Part shown: piece by piece, positions 1-5,729 of the stretch
Position numbering within the stretch: the stretch's first letter is position 1
Layout of the letters: every line of letters starts with the position of its first letter
Assembly (NCBI GenBank): GCA_030640905.1
Contig: DAOWIM010000104.1
Coordinates: 1-6,590, forward strand
Length of the DNA stretch: 6,590 bases
Direction: 5' to 3'
Source of the DNA: a bacterium
Lineage (GTDB): Bacteria; Zixibacteria; MSB-5A5; GN15; FEB-12
Position numbers and translations under genes: made by a program
The notes under the pieces: generated by a model
What the model was told of the DNA's origin: nothing
What the model saw: only the letters and a program-made list of their open reading frames with translations
The model's database searches: none

Positions 1-1213
1 CGCCGTTGCCCACCGTGCCAACCCAGGCTCGGCCGTCGCGGTCGGTCAGCAGGTCGGTTGTACCGCCACGCACCCAAAAATCACGAATGGTCCACTCATC
101 GCCGTCAAACTGCGCTGGTGGTCGCGATGAAAAACCTGCCGTGATGAGTCCATCCGCATTTATCGTCAAATCCGAGATATCGCTACCGGGAAGACCGGTA
201 AATGGATAAGCTACATACGCGCCACCACTTTCATAAAAGATACCGCCACCTGAGGCCGCTATCCAGCGGGAACCGTCATAGCCGGTCCCTGTTAGCGGAT
301 ACGATGTAAAGCCCGCCGTGCTCAACGGTTGAGCCGTACTATCGATGATATATCCAAATCCGCCACCAGAGGTGTCGGAGTAGTAGTAGAACAGAGGATC
401 GTTGTCGACACGAAGTCGGGCATCATCGCATCCGGGTCCGATATCAATCTTCACGAAGCTCGTATCAACATCCCTGTTCAGTATGAAAACCCCTCCCTGA
501 GTTGCAACATACAACTCATTCTCAAATGTTTTCACATTTCTGACGATCTCGCTGCCAAGTTCGGGATAATCACCGATGTCGAAAGTTGTCCAGGCCGATG
601 GCGATTTCAGTGATGCTGTGTTGGTACGATCAGCTACCGCCAGACCAACTGAGGTAGCAATCCAGATAGAGTCATCCTGCAGGAGGATATCATAAACGGC
701 TGCTCCGGCGTTAAGGTCGCCAAACAACGTGTAACTATCAAGAATCTGGCCTCCGAAAAGAGTCTTGGAGAAAAGGACCAGACCAATTTCGGTACCGACC
801 CACAGCAGGTCGGCATCATCGAAGAGACAGTGCAGACGAACAATCCGGTCCTCGCTGTCACGGAATATGAACTGATCGGAGTTTTCGTAATCGAATCGCA
901 CCAGGCGACCAAACCCGGCGACCCATTTTTCACCCGAAGCATCGACAATGATATCGGCGAGGTCAATTGTTCCGAGGCCGTCGGTGTTGAGAATCTGTTG
1001 ACCGGGGAGCGTTGGATCGGTCACGGCGAGCAAACCACCCGATGTTACAATGAACAGCGTGTCGTCGATCACCCGCATCCGGCGAGCATCTTCAAACGAT
1101 GTCCAGTTGACCCAACGGTCAGCCCCAAACAACTGCACCGGCATAAGCAGTGCGATGATGACAACACTCAGGACAATCAGAGTCGGCCGCGAAAGATTTT
1201 TCGTAGTATCCAT
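1..1213 (-). CDS. Secreted beta-propeller protein, PorZ/two-component-regulator-propeller-like (partial, C-terminus off the left edge)
   Basis: An uninterrupted reading frame runs from the ATG at 1213 to the left edge (404 codons, no stop). Residues 1-31 look like a Sec signal peptide: K5 and R9, a hydrophobic stretch at about 11-28 (TLIVLSVVIIALLMPVQL), then LFGA before the mature part; no lipobox cysteine is seen. The rest consists of repeated beta-propeller blades, each with a W/Y-[IV]-[AG]-x strand followed by a G-rich turn: 53-65, 96-108, LLWVGTEIGLVLFS at 136-149, SIWIATSVGLAVAD at 182-195, ELYVATQGGVFILN at 233-246, RWIAASGGGIFYES at 316-329, and RAWVGT near 395. Such blades occur in two-component-regulator propellers and in the N-terminal domain of PorZ-like proteins. 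The product is probably periplasmic or surface-exposed. The missing C-terminus would decide between a sorting domain, a second propeller or something else. The start overlaps the end of lnt by 37 bases, which suggests co-transcription. No Shine-Dalgarno is visible in front of the ATG. The fold is fairly sure; the function is unknown. Confidence 0.85.
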   Translation of the reverse strand, partial: MDTTKNLSRPTLIVLSVVIIALLMPVQLFGADRWVNWTSFEDARRMRVIDDTLFIVTSGGLLAVTDPTLPGQQILNTDGLGTIDLADIIVDASGEKWVAGFGRLVRFDYENSDQFIFRDSEDRIVRLHCLFDDADLLWVGTEIGLVLFSKTLFGGQILDSYTLFGDLNAGAAVYDILLQDDSIWIATSVGLAVADRTNTASLKSPSAWTTFDIGDYPELGSEIVRNVKTFENELYVATQGGVFILNRDVDTSFVKIDIGPGCDDARLRVDNDPLFYYYSDTSGGGFGYIIDSTAQPLSTAGFTSYPLTGTGYDGSRWIAASGGGIFYESGGAYVAYPFTGLPGSDISDLTINADGLITAGFSSRPPAQFDGDEWTIRDFWVRGGTTDLLTDRDGRAWVGTVGNG

Positions 1214-2724
1214 ACTGTCGTTAATATACCGATTATGGAAACTGTGAGCAAGAATGAGAATCTGCCGGCCACGTCACCGTACCGGGTGAAAATCGAGAGT
1301 CCGCTCAGGCGCGTGATCTTCCCGCTCAGCGCTCCGACTTCATACAGCTCCAGTTCTCCCCGGATGCGACCGTAGCCATCGACAAAATAGGTAAGGCCAG
1401 TATTAGCAACCCGCACGCCCCAGCACCGATTCTCAACCGCACGTGTGATGAATATATTCGAGTGCATGTGAATACCGACCGACTGGCCAAACCAGGTGTC
1501 GTTGGTAATGCCAACGAGAAACTCCGCTCCCTCGAGGATTGCCTGGCGTGAGAACTCCGGAAAAGCTGATTCAAAACAGATCAGAGCAGCATAACCAGCA
1601 TCGGGTAGTTCAAAGAGGAGCGAACTGTCACGGCCCGGATAGAAATCGGACCACCATTGCACATCGTAGGTTTCGATAAACGTCAGGTACTTGCTAAGAA
1701 ACTCACTGGTCAGAAACGGCAGGTGATCCTGATAAGGTACGTGTTCGGAAAACGGCACTAACTTCTGTTTGTCGTACCGTCGATCAAGCTCACCATCGGG
1801 ACCAAACTGATAGCATGAGTTGAAATGCCTCTCAGTCATGTCCTCTTCGAACGCGGCTCCCAGAGCTCCCACCAGATGATACGAATTCGTACGCCGGGCA
1901 ATAGCGCCAACTTCTTCCCGGCATCCCCTCTGATGCGACAGGAAGCAGGGCGCGCTCGTCTCTGGCCAGACAAACAGCCGGACGTCATCATCGGTTACAG
2001 ACTGGGCGAGCGAATCGTAGCGGTTGAAACTGAAATCACGATTACCGGGTCGCCATTTCTCTTCTAACGGTACCGAACCCTGTAACAGCGCTATCTTGTA
2101 ATCACCTTCAATCTGAAACCGTGGGGTGACAATCCAACCATAAGCCACCAGTGCGCCGACTACGGTGCAGGCGACAAAGAACGAGGTGAGTCTTTGTTCC
2201 GGTGAGAGAACTTTGCGAAGAACCTGCCAGAGCAAAACATTGACCGTTAGTATCAACAGCGAGAGGCCGTGTACTGAGATCACCGATACAATTTGAAGTA
2301 TGTAACCAAAATATGCCTGCGAGTAACCGAGGTCGGACCACGGGAAAGCGAACTCAGTCAACGTACGGAAATGTTCCATCCCCACCCACAGGAACGGCAA
2401 AGCGACCACACCATACAGAGGCTTGATCTGGCAGAGCTTATTGAAAATCGCCAGAATCGCTGCATAGTAGAGAGCGACAATCGTCACCGCCATTACCATC
2501 CCCGGAGGGGTCACCATCGCGATCCAGTAGATCGAAAATAAATTGAAAAAGAATGCGAAGAAGTAGGCCGCCCCGAACACCTGTTTGCCGCGAAGCGACG
2601 AGATAATCATCAACGGTCGGATCAATGAAAACCAGGCAAGAACACCGAAGTATCCGGGATAGAACGACAACGATAGCAGAAACGACCAGAGCAGCAGTTC
2701 CAACCGTCGCTTGCGAAGTTCCAC
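1177..2724 (-). CDS. lnt: Apolipoprotein N-acyltransferase
   Basis: A 515-residue integral inner-membrane enzyme that transfers an acyl chain from a phospholipid to the N-terminal diacylglyceryl-cysteine of apolipoproteins, the last step of lipoprotein maturation. Predicted membrane segments lie at about 9-24, 25-42, 47-70, 76-98, 104-117, 138-168 and 181-199, with a final one at 489-507. Between them lies a periplasmic nitrilase-type domain (about 208-480). Its catalytic triad is visible: E255 in FVWPETSAP, K319 in RYDKQKLVPF, and C383 in ALICFES. The usual second glutamate is E327. The loop normally reading LVPFGE reads LVPFSE here. GITNDTWFG (405-413) is also typical. Length matches the family (about 510). 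The start is a GTG at 2724 because no in-frame ATG precedes it; in-frame TGA lies at the end of gpmI, and an upstream CTG at 2772 would add 16 residues. No Shine-Dalgarno sits at the GTG. It lies 52 bases after gpmI and overlaps the propeller gene. Confidence 0.95.
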   Translation of the reverse strand: MELRKRRLELLLWSFLLSLSFYPGYFGVLAWFSLIRPLMIISSLRGKQVFGAAYFFAFFFNLFSIYWIAMVTPPGMVMAVTIVALYYAAILAIFNKLCQIKPLYGVVALPFLWVGMEHFRTLTEFAFPWSDLGYSQAYFGYILQIVSVISVHGLSLLILTVNVLLWQVLRKVLSPEQRLTSFFVACTVVGALVAYGWIVTPRFQIEGDYKIALLQGSVPLEEKWRPGNRDFSFNRYDSLAQSVTDDDVRLFVWPETSAPCFLSHQRGCREEVGAIARRTNSYHLVGALGAAFEEDMTERHFNSCYQFGPDGELDRRYDKQKLVPFSEHVPYQDHLPFLTSEFLSKYLTFIETYDVQWWSDFYPGRDSSLLFELPDAGYAALICFESAFPEFSRQAILEGAEFLVGITNDTWFGQSVGIHMHSNIFITRAVENRCWGVRVANTGLTYFVDGYGRIRGELELYEVGALSGKITRLSGLSIFTRYGDVAGRFSFLLTVSIIGILTTVWILRKIFRGRL

Positions 2725-2776
2725 ATCGGGTGGAATAATAAGATGGCCGATTGTCCTGAAGAATCCGGTCAGAAAA

Positions 2777-4324
2777 CTATCCTCTCACAATGAGTGACTT
2801 GCCCGTCATTTCTTCCGGCTGTTTAAGACCCATGATATCAAGGACGGTCGGAGCCACGTCGGCCAGAATACCACCGTCGCGGAGTGCTACTTCCCCCGAT
2901 GAGCCGGCTTTTTCAAACGGATCGTACAGAATTACCGGCACCGGGTTTGTCGTGTGTGCCGTCCACGGTCCACCGGCAACCGGATCAATCATCATCTCGG
3001 CATTACCATGATCGGCCGTAATCAAAGCCGCGCCCTTCTGGCGTTTAACCGCTTCCAACAGTCGTCCGACACCACGATCTACCGCCTCAACCGCCGCTTT
3101 GGCCGCATCAAAAATACCGGTATGCCCGACCATATCGCAATTGGCATAATTGAGCATGACAAAATCATACTGGCCCGAATCTATCCTGGCAACAGCCCGG
3201 TCTGTCACCTCTACCGAAGACATTTCCGGCTGCAAATCGTAGGTCGCAACTTTGGGCGAGGATACCATTTCACGGTCTTCACCCTCAAACGGTTCTTCAA
3301 CACCACCATTGGTAAAGAACGTCACGTGGGCATATTTTTCGGTCTCGGCTGTACGCAACTGTTTCTTGCCCGCGCGGGCGAGAACTTCGCCCAGGATATT
3401 CTTAAGCTTCACCGGGCCGAACGCCACTGCTGCTTCGGTCAGGCCGACACCGTAGCTGGTCAATGTTATCAAATCAATCGCCGGGTGTTCGCACGGCTGG
3501 AATCCATCGACCTCATGGCCGGTCAACATGTATGAAAGTTGACGGGCTCGGTCGGAACGAAAATTGAACATGATGCACAGGTCACCATCGACAACGCGAC
3601 CGACCGATTTGTCGCCAAGATCAATAACAATCGGCAGGATAAACTCATCCGTAACATCGTTGGCATAAGATTGTTCGATCACCTTCACCGGATCGTCGCC
3701 CGACTCTCCCTCGCCATCAACGACCGCCCGAAACGCCAGCTCGGTCCTTTCCCAGCGGCTGTCGCGATCCATACCATAGTAACGTCCGCCGACTGTGGAA
3801 ACTTGCCCCAGACCGATCTCTTCAAACTTCGCCACCACCTGCTCCATATAGCCTTTACCCGAAGTGGGAACCGTGTCGCGACCATCCATGCAGGCGTGCA
3901 GGTATAACTTCTCTACACCATGTCGTTTAGCTAACTCAACCAGCGCATAGAGATGGTCCAGCGATGAATGCACTTTGCCGTCGGAGACCAAACCGAACAG
4001 ATGCACCGACTTACCGTCACGGGCAACTTTATCCATTGCCATAGTGAATACATCGATCTTGAAAAACTCCCCCGATTCAATCGATTTGTCGATGCGCGTA
4101 ATATCCTGATAGACCACCCGTCCGGCACCAAGATTGAGATGTCCGACCTCGCTGTTGCCCATCTGACCGTCGGGCAATCCAACCGCCAGTCCGGCACCAT
4201 CAATTTGCGTTACCGGGCACGAAGCAAAAAGTTTGTCAAGATTTGGGGTATTGGCGGCGGCGATGGCGTTATCGGGTGTCGCCTCCCGCATTCCGTATCC
4301 ATCCATGACACAAAGTAGAAGCAT
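2777..4324 (-). CDS. gpmI: 2,3-bisphosphoglycerate-independent phosphoglycerate mutase
   Basis: A 515-residue cytoplasmic enzyme interconverting 3- and 2-phosphoglycerate in glycolysis and gluconeogenesis through a phosphoserine intermediate, using two Mn ions. It belongs to the alkaline phosphatase superfamily, and its length matches the family (about 510-515). All expected active-site residues can be placed by comparison with the Bacillus enzyme. One metal site is D8 (VMDGYG), S58 (GNSEVGH, the phosphorylated serine), D438 and H439 (TADHGNAE). The other is D397 and H401 (NCDMVGH) and H457 (TAHTTNPVP). Substrate contacts are H119, D150 (DGRDT), R181 and R187 (GGRYYGMDRDSR), R256 and R259 (FNFRSDRARQ) and K330 (ETEKYAHVTFF). 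The ATG start places the first beta strand (LLLCVMDG) directly at the N-terminus, and an AGG-containing Shine-Dalgarno lies 7 bases upstream. It begins 40 bases after purM and ends 52 bases before lnt. Nothing in the sequence suggests damage. Confidence 0.97.
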   Translation of the reverse strand: MLLLCVMDGYGMREATPDNAIAAANTPNLDKLFASCPVTQIDGAGLAVGLPDGQMGNSEVGHLNLGAGRVVYQDITRIDKSIESGEFFKIDVFTMAMDKVARDGKSVHLFGLVSDGKVHSSLDHLYALVELAKRHGVEKLYLHACMDGRDTVPTSGKGYMEQVVAKFEEIGLGQVSTVGGRYYGMDRDSRWERTELAFRAVVDGEGESGDDPVKVIEQSYANDVTDEFILPIVIDLGDKSVGRVVDGDLCIMFNFRSDRARQLSYMLTGHEVDGFQPCEHPAIDLITLTSYGVGLTEAAVAFGPVKLKNILGEVLARAGKKQLRTAETEKYAHVTFFTNGGVEEPFEGEDREMVSSPKVATYDLQPEMSSVEVTDRAVARIDSGQYDFVMLNYANCDMVGHTGIFDAAKAAVEAVDRGVGRLLEAVKRQKGAALITADHGNAEMMIDPVAGGPWTAHTTNPVPVILYDPFEKAGSSGEVALRDGGILADVAPTVLDIMGLKQPEEMTGKSLIVRG

Positions 4325-4330
4325 TGAGTA

Positions 4331-4340
4331 ACCTACCCTT
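4331..4340 (-). promoter_or_regulatory. Ribosome binding site of gpmI
   Basis: On the minus strand AAGGGTAGGT precedes the gpmI ATG, with the AGG 7 bases from the start codon, a normal Shine-Dalgarno distance. It supports the chosen gpmI start. It is the only leftward gene here with a recognisable site at a usual distance. Confidence 0.55.
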
Positions 4341-4364
4341 TTGAAAGCCTGATGAAGTTAGTTT

Positions 4365-5414
4365 TCAGCGGAGCTTCACAGCTCCCTCACCTTCCACTAT
4401 TCGGCCAATTCGGTAGATCGTTTCACCCATCCCTTCGATTTCGCCAACAACCTTGTCGGCCTCGGATTCCGGCACAACCAGAATGTAGCCTATACCCATA
4501 TTGAACGCGGAATATATGTCGTCGGGATCAATATTACCGGCCTTTTTCAAAAAATCGAAAATGGGCAGCGACGGCCAGGACGATTTGTCGATCTTGGCAT
4601 TAACGCCGGCCGGTAGAATTCGTTTGAGGTTGCTACCGATACCACCGCCGGTAATATGTGCCATGCCGTCCACTGTGTACTTGCTCAGCACGGGATGGAT
4701 GATATGGCTGTAACAGCGATGTACCGTCATCAACGCTTCGGCGATTGTGGTGCCCAGCTCCTCGACATAGCTATCCGGTTTCAGGCCGGCGATTTCAAAA
4801 GCAACCTTCCGGGCCAGCGAGTAGCCATTGGTATGAAGACCGTTCGATGGCAACCCGAGACAGACATCACCGACCTTGATAGTCGAGCCGTTGATAATCT
4901 GATCCTGGTCCACCAAACCGACAACGAATCCGGCCAGATCGTACTCGCCCGGCGCGTAAACATCAGTCAACTCGGCTGTCTCGCCACCGATCAATCCGAG
5001 ACCGGCATTGCGACAGCCCCGACTGAGACCTGTAACAATCTCAGCGATCACTTCCGGCACAAGCTTGTTGATACCGATATAGTCGAGGAAAAAGAGCCCT
5101 CGTGCACCGTGAACCAGAATATCGTTGACGCAATGATTGACCAAATCCTCGCCGACCGTGTCATGTTTGCCGGTCATAAAAGCGAGTTTGACCTTGGTGC
5201 CAACACTGTCGGTCGATGAGATGAAAACCGGGTTGGCGATTCCGGTCAGGTCCGGTTTGAAAAAGCCGCCAAACGCCCCCAAACCGGTCAGCACTTGCGA
5301 GTCAAAGGTAGCCGCAGCCAACTGCTTGATGCGGTCAACCGCTTCTTCGCCAGCCTTGACATCGACGCCGCTATCGGCGTAGGTTATTCCCTTCTTCTGT
5401 TTCTCATCCGGCAT
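4365..5414 (-). CDS. purM: Phosphoribosylformylglycinamidine cyclo-ligase (AIR synthetase)
   Basis: A 349-residue cytoplasmic enzyme that closes the imidazole ring of FGAM to AIR using ATP, the fifth step of de novo purine synthesis. It is normally a dimer of the PurM/HypE/ThiL/SelD ATP-binding fold. Signatures in order: YADSGVD at 12-18, SSTDSVGTKVK at 66-76, GEDLVNHCVNDILVHGAR at 88-105, GLGLIGGETAE at 138-148, GLPSNGLHTNGYSLAR at 187-202, MAHITGGGI at 251-259 and FNMGIGY at 304-310. Length fits the family (E. coli 345). The ATG start is supported by the usual short N-terminus before the YxDSGVD motif. The gene is first in the leftward cluster and has its own promoter-like sequence directly upstream. 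No other pur gene is in the window, so it is detached from a purine operon. The only purine-rich stretch upstream, AAGGG, is 2 bases from the ATG, too close to be a usual ribosome site. Confidence 0.97.
   Translation of the reverse strand: MPDEKQKKGITYADSGVDVKAGEEAVDRIKQLAAATFDSQVLTGLGAFGGFFKPDLTGIANPVFISSTDSVGTKVKLAFMTGKHDTVGEDLVNHCVNDILVHGARGLFFLDYIGINKLVPEVIAEIVTGLSRGCRNAGLGLIGGETAELTDVYAPGEYDLAGFVVGLVDQDQIINGSTIKVGDVCLGLPSNGLHTNGYSLARKVAFEIAGLKPDSYVEELGTTIAEALMTVHRCYSHIIHPVLSKYTVDGMAHITGGGIGSNLKRILPAGVNAKIDKSSWPSLPIFDFLKKAGNIDPDDIYSAFNMGIGYILVVPESEADKVVGEIEGMGETIYRIGRIVEGEGAVKLR
4370..4385 (-). other. GNRA-capped hairpin at the 3' end of purM
   Basis: On the transcribed strand GGAGCT-GTGA-AGCTCC forms a perfect 6-bp stem closed by a GUGA loop, which matches the stable GNRA tetraloop type. 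It lies inside the last codons of purM, just before the TGA at 4367-4365. It is followed by GCTGAAAACT and not a U tract, so it is not an intrinsic terminator. A role in mRNA stability or processing between purM and gpmI is possible but inferred. Confidence 0.4.
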
Positions 5415-5420
5415 AGCCCT

Positions 5421-5449
5421 TATATATGGCAGACTTCACCCAATGTCAA
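5421..5449 (-). promoter_or_regulatory. Sigma70-like promoter for purM and the downstream leftward genes
   Basis: The minus strand carries TTGACA at 5449-5444 (a perfect -35 box), a 17-base spacer, and TATATA at 5426-5421 as the -10 box. A TATAAG box with a 19-base spacer (5424-5419) is an alternative. With the 17-base spacing, transcription would start about 7 bases after the -10 box, at 5414, which is the A of the purM ATG. The transcript is therefore predicted to be leaderless or nearly so. This is motif matching only. Confidence 0.6.
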
Positions 5450-5472
5450 CAGGCAGGCAGGCGAAGCCTGTT
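5448..5472. repeat. Small inverted repeat with a CAGG run beside the purM promoter
   Basis: AACAGGC at 5448-5454 is complementary to GCCTGTT at 5466-5472, and CAGGC-GAA-GCCTG (5458-5470) makes an alternative shorter hairpin. CAGG is repeated three times in tandem from 5450. The first arm touches the -35 box of the purM promoter. It could be an operator, but it could also be part of the intergenic repeat material. Confidence 0.35.
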
Positions 5473-5474
5473 CT

Positions 5475-5493
5475 AAATAGGCCGAATCTGCTT
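5475..5493 (+). repeat. Imperfect direct repeat, left copy
   Basis: AAATAGGCCGAATCTGCTT matches the stretch at 5649-5667 at 17 of 19 positions, in the same orientation. The two copies bracket the structured elements between them. They may be the ends of a repeat unit or a decayed duplication. Confidence 0.6.
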
Positions 5494-5520
5494 GGGACGG
5501 GCTTGTTGAAAAAGTCCCAA
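5492..5520. repeat. Stem-loop TTGGGAC...GTCCCAA
   Basis: TTGGGAC at 5492-5498 pairs with GTCCCAA at 5514-5520 (7 bp) around a 15-base loop containing CTTGTTGAAAAA. No U tract follows in either direction, so a terminator is unlikely. It lies directly inside the left direct repeat and may mark one end of the intergenic element. Confidence 0.4.
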
Positions 5521-5529
5521 CACATGGTT

Positions 5530-5572
5530 GCGGTAGGTCTTGATCCGCCTACGGCGGATTGTGACCTGCCGC
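5530..5572 (+). repeat. Structured palindromic element, copy 1 (REP-like)
   Basis: The outer arms are GCGGTAGGTC (5530-5539) and GACCTGCCGC (5563-5572), 10 pairs with one T/G wobble. A 3x3 internal loop follows (TTG / TGT), then an inner 7-bp stem ATCCGCC (5543-5549) / GGCGGAT (5553-5559) with a TAC loop. Copy 2 at 5594-5637 has the same architecture in inverted orientation. It is non-coding: frames through it are short and resemble no protein. The layout fits a REP-like half of a BIME or a MITE, but the family is not identified. Confidence 0.65.
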
Positions 5573-5593
5573 CCTTGCCTAACATGTACTTAC

Positions 5594-5637
5594 GTGTCAG
5601 GTCACAATCCCGTTTAAACGGGATCAAGACCTGACAC
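5594..5637 (-). repeat. Structured palindromic element, copy 2 (REP-like, inverted)
   Basis: The outer arms are GTGTCAGGTC (5594-5603) and GACCTGACAC (5628-5637), 10 perfect pairs. A 3x3 internal loop follows (ACA / CAA), then the perfect palindrome ATCCCGTTTAAACGGGAT (5607-5624). Read on the minus strand, it shares AGGTCTTGATCC and GGATTGTGACCTG with copy 1. The centre and distal arms differ between the copies, but pairing is kept. Confidence 0.65.
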
Positions 5638-5648
5638 AACGGTGAATT

Positions 5649-5667
5649 AAACAGGCTGAATCTGCTT
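5649..5667 (+). repeat. Imperfect direct repeat, right copy
   Basis: AAACAGGCTGAATCTGCTT differs from the copy at 5475-5493 at two positions, both C/T changes. It closes the block of structured elements on the methyltransferase side. Confidence 0.6.
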
Positions 5668-5671
5668 AATG

Positions 5672-5688
5672 TAGGCGTTGCCTATTTT
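5672..5688 (+). other. Short hairpin followed by TTTT upstream of the methyltransferase
   Basis: TAGGC-GTT-GCCTA (5672-5684) forms a 5-bp stem followed by TTTT. The stem is too weak, and no rightward gene lies upstream, so calling it a terminator would be speculative. Its core AGGCGTTGCC recurs in inverted form just after the methyltransferase gene. Confidence 0.25.
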
Positions 5689-5692
5689 CGGT

Positions 5693-5720
5693 TTGAACTG
5701 ACCGAGCCCTGTTGTATCTT
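5693..5720 (+). promoter_or_regulatory. Possible promoter of the methyltransferase gene
   Basis: TTGAAC at 5693-5698 (4 of 6 to TTGACA) and TATCTT at 5715-5720 (4 of 6 to TATAAT) are separated by 16 bases. The predicted transcription start is near 5727, three bases before the ATG at 5730, so this gene may also have an almost leaderless mRNA. The match is modest. Confidence 0.35.
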
Positions 5721-5729
5721 ATGGCTATC

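Noticed and set aside
634..966. Minus-strand frame of 110 codons inside the propeller gene
   Set aside because: It is a different frame on the same strand as the 404-codon propeller frame, which has consistent blade repeats and a signal peptide.
830..1375. Plus-strand frame of 181 codons opposite lnt and the propeller gene
   Set aside because: It is antisense to two well-supported genes, shows no domain pattern, and is rich in scattered charged and cysteine/histidine residues typical of shadow frames.
2954..3535. Plus-strand frame of 193 codons opposite gpmI
   Set aside because: Antisense to gpmI with all catalytic residues intact; no recognisable motif.
4656..5219. Plus-strand frame of 187 codons opposite purM
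   Set aside because: Antisense shadow of a complete purM; no independent start signal.
5530..5637. CRISPR array or tRNA-like element
   Set aside because: There are only two copies, they are inverted and not direct, and spacing is about 21 bases. No tRNA cloverleaf or CCA end is seen.
5436..5639. Small open frames on both strands of the purM-methyltransferase intergenic region (63 and 67 codons)
   Set aside because: They run through the palindromic elements and direct repeats, have no ribosome site, and their composition is explained by the repeats.
5672..5688. Intrinsic terminator
   Set aside because: The stem is only 5 bp with four Ts, and no rightward gene precedes it in the window.
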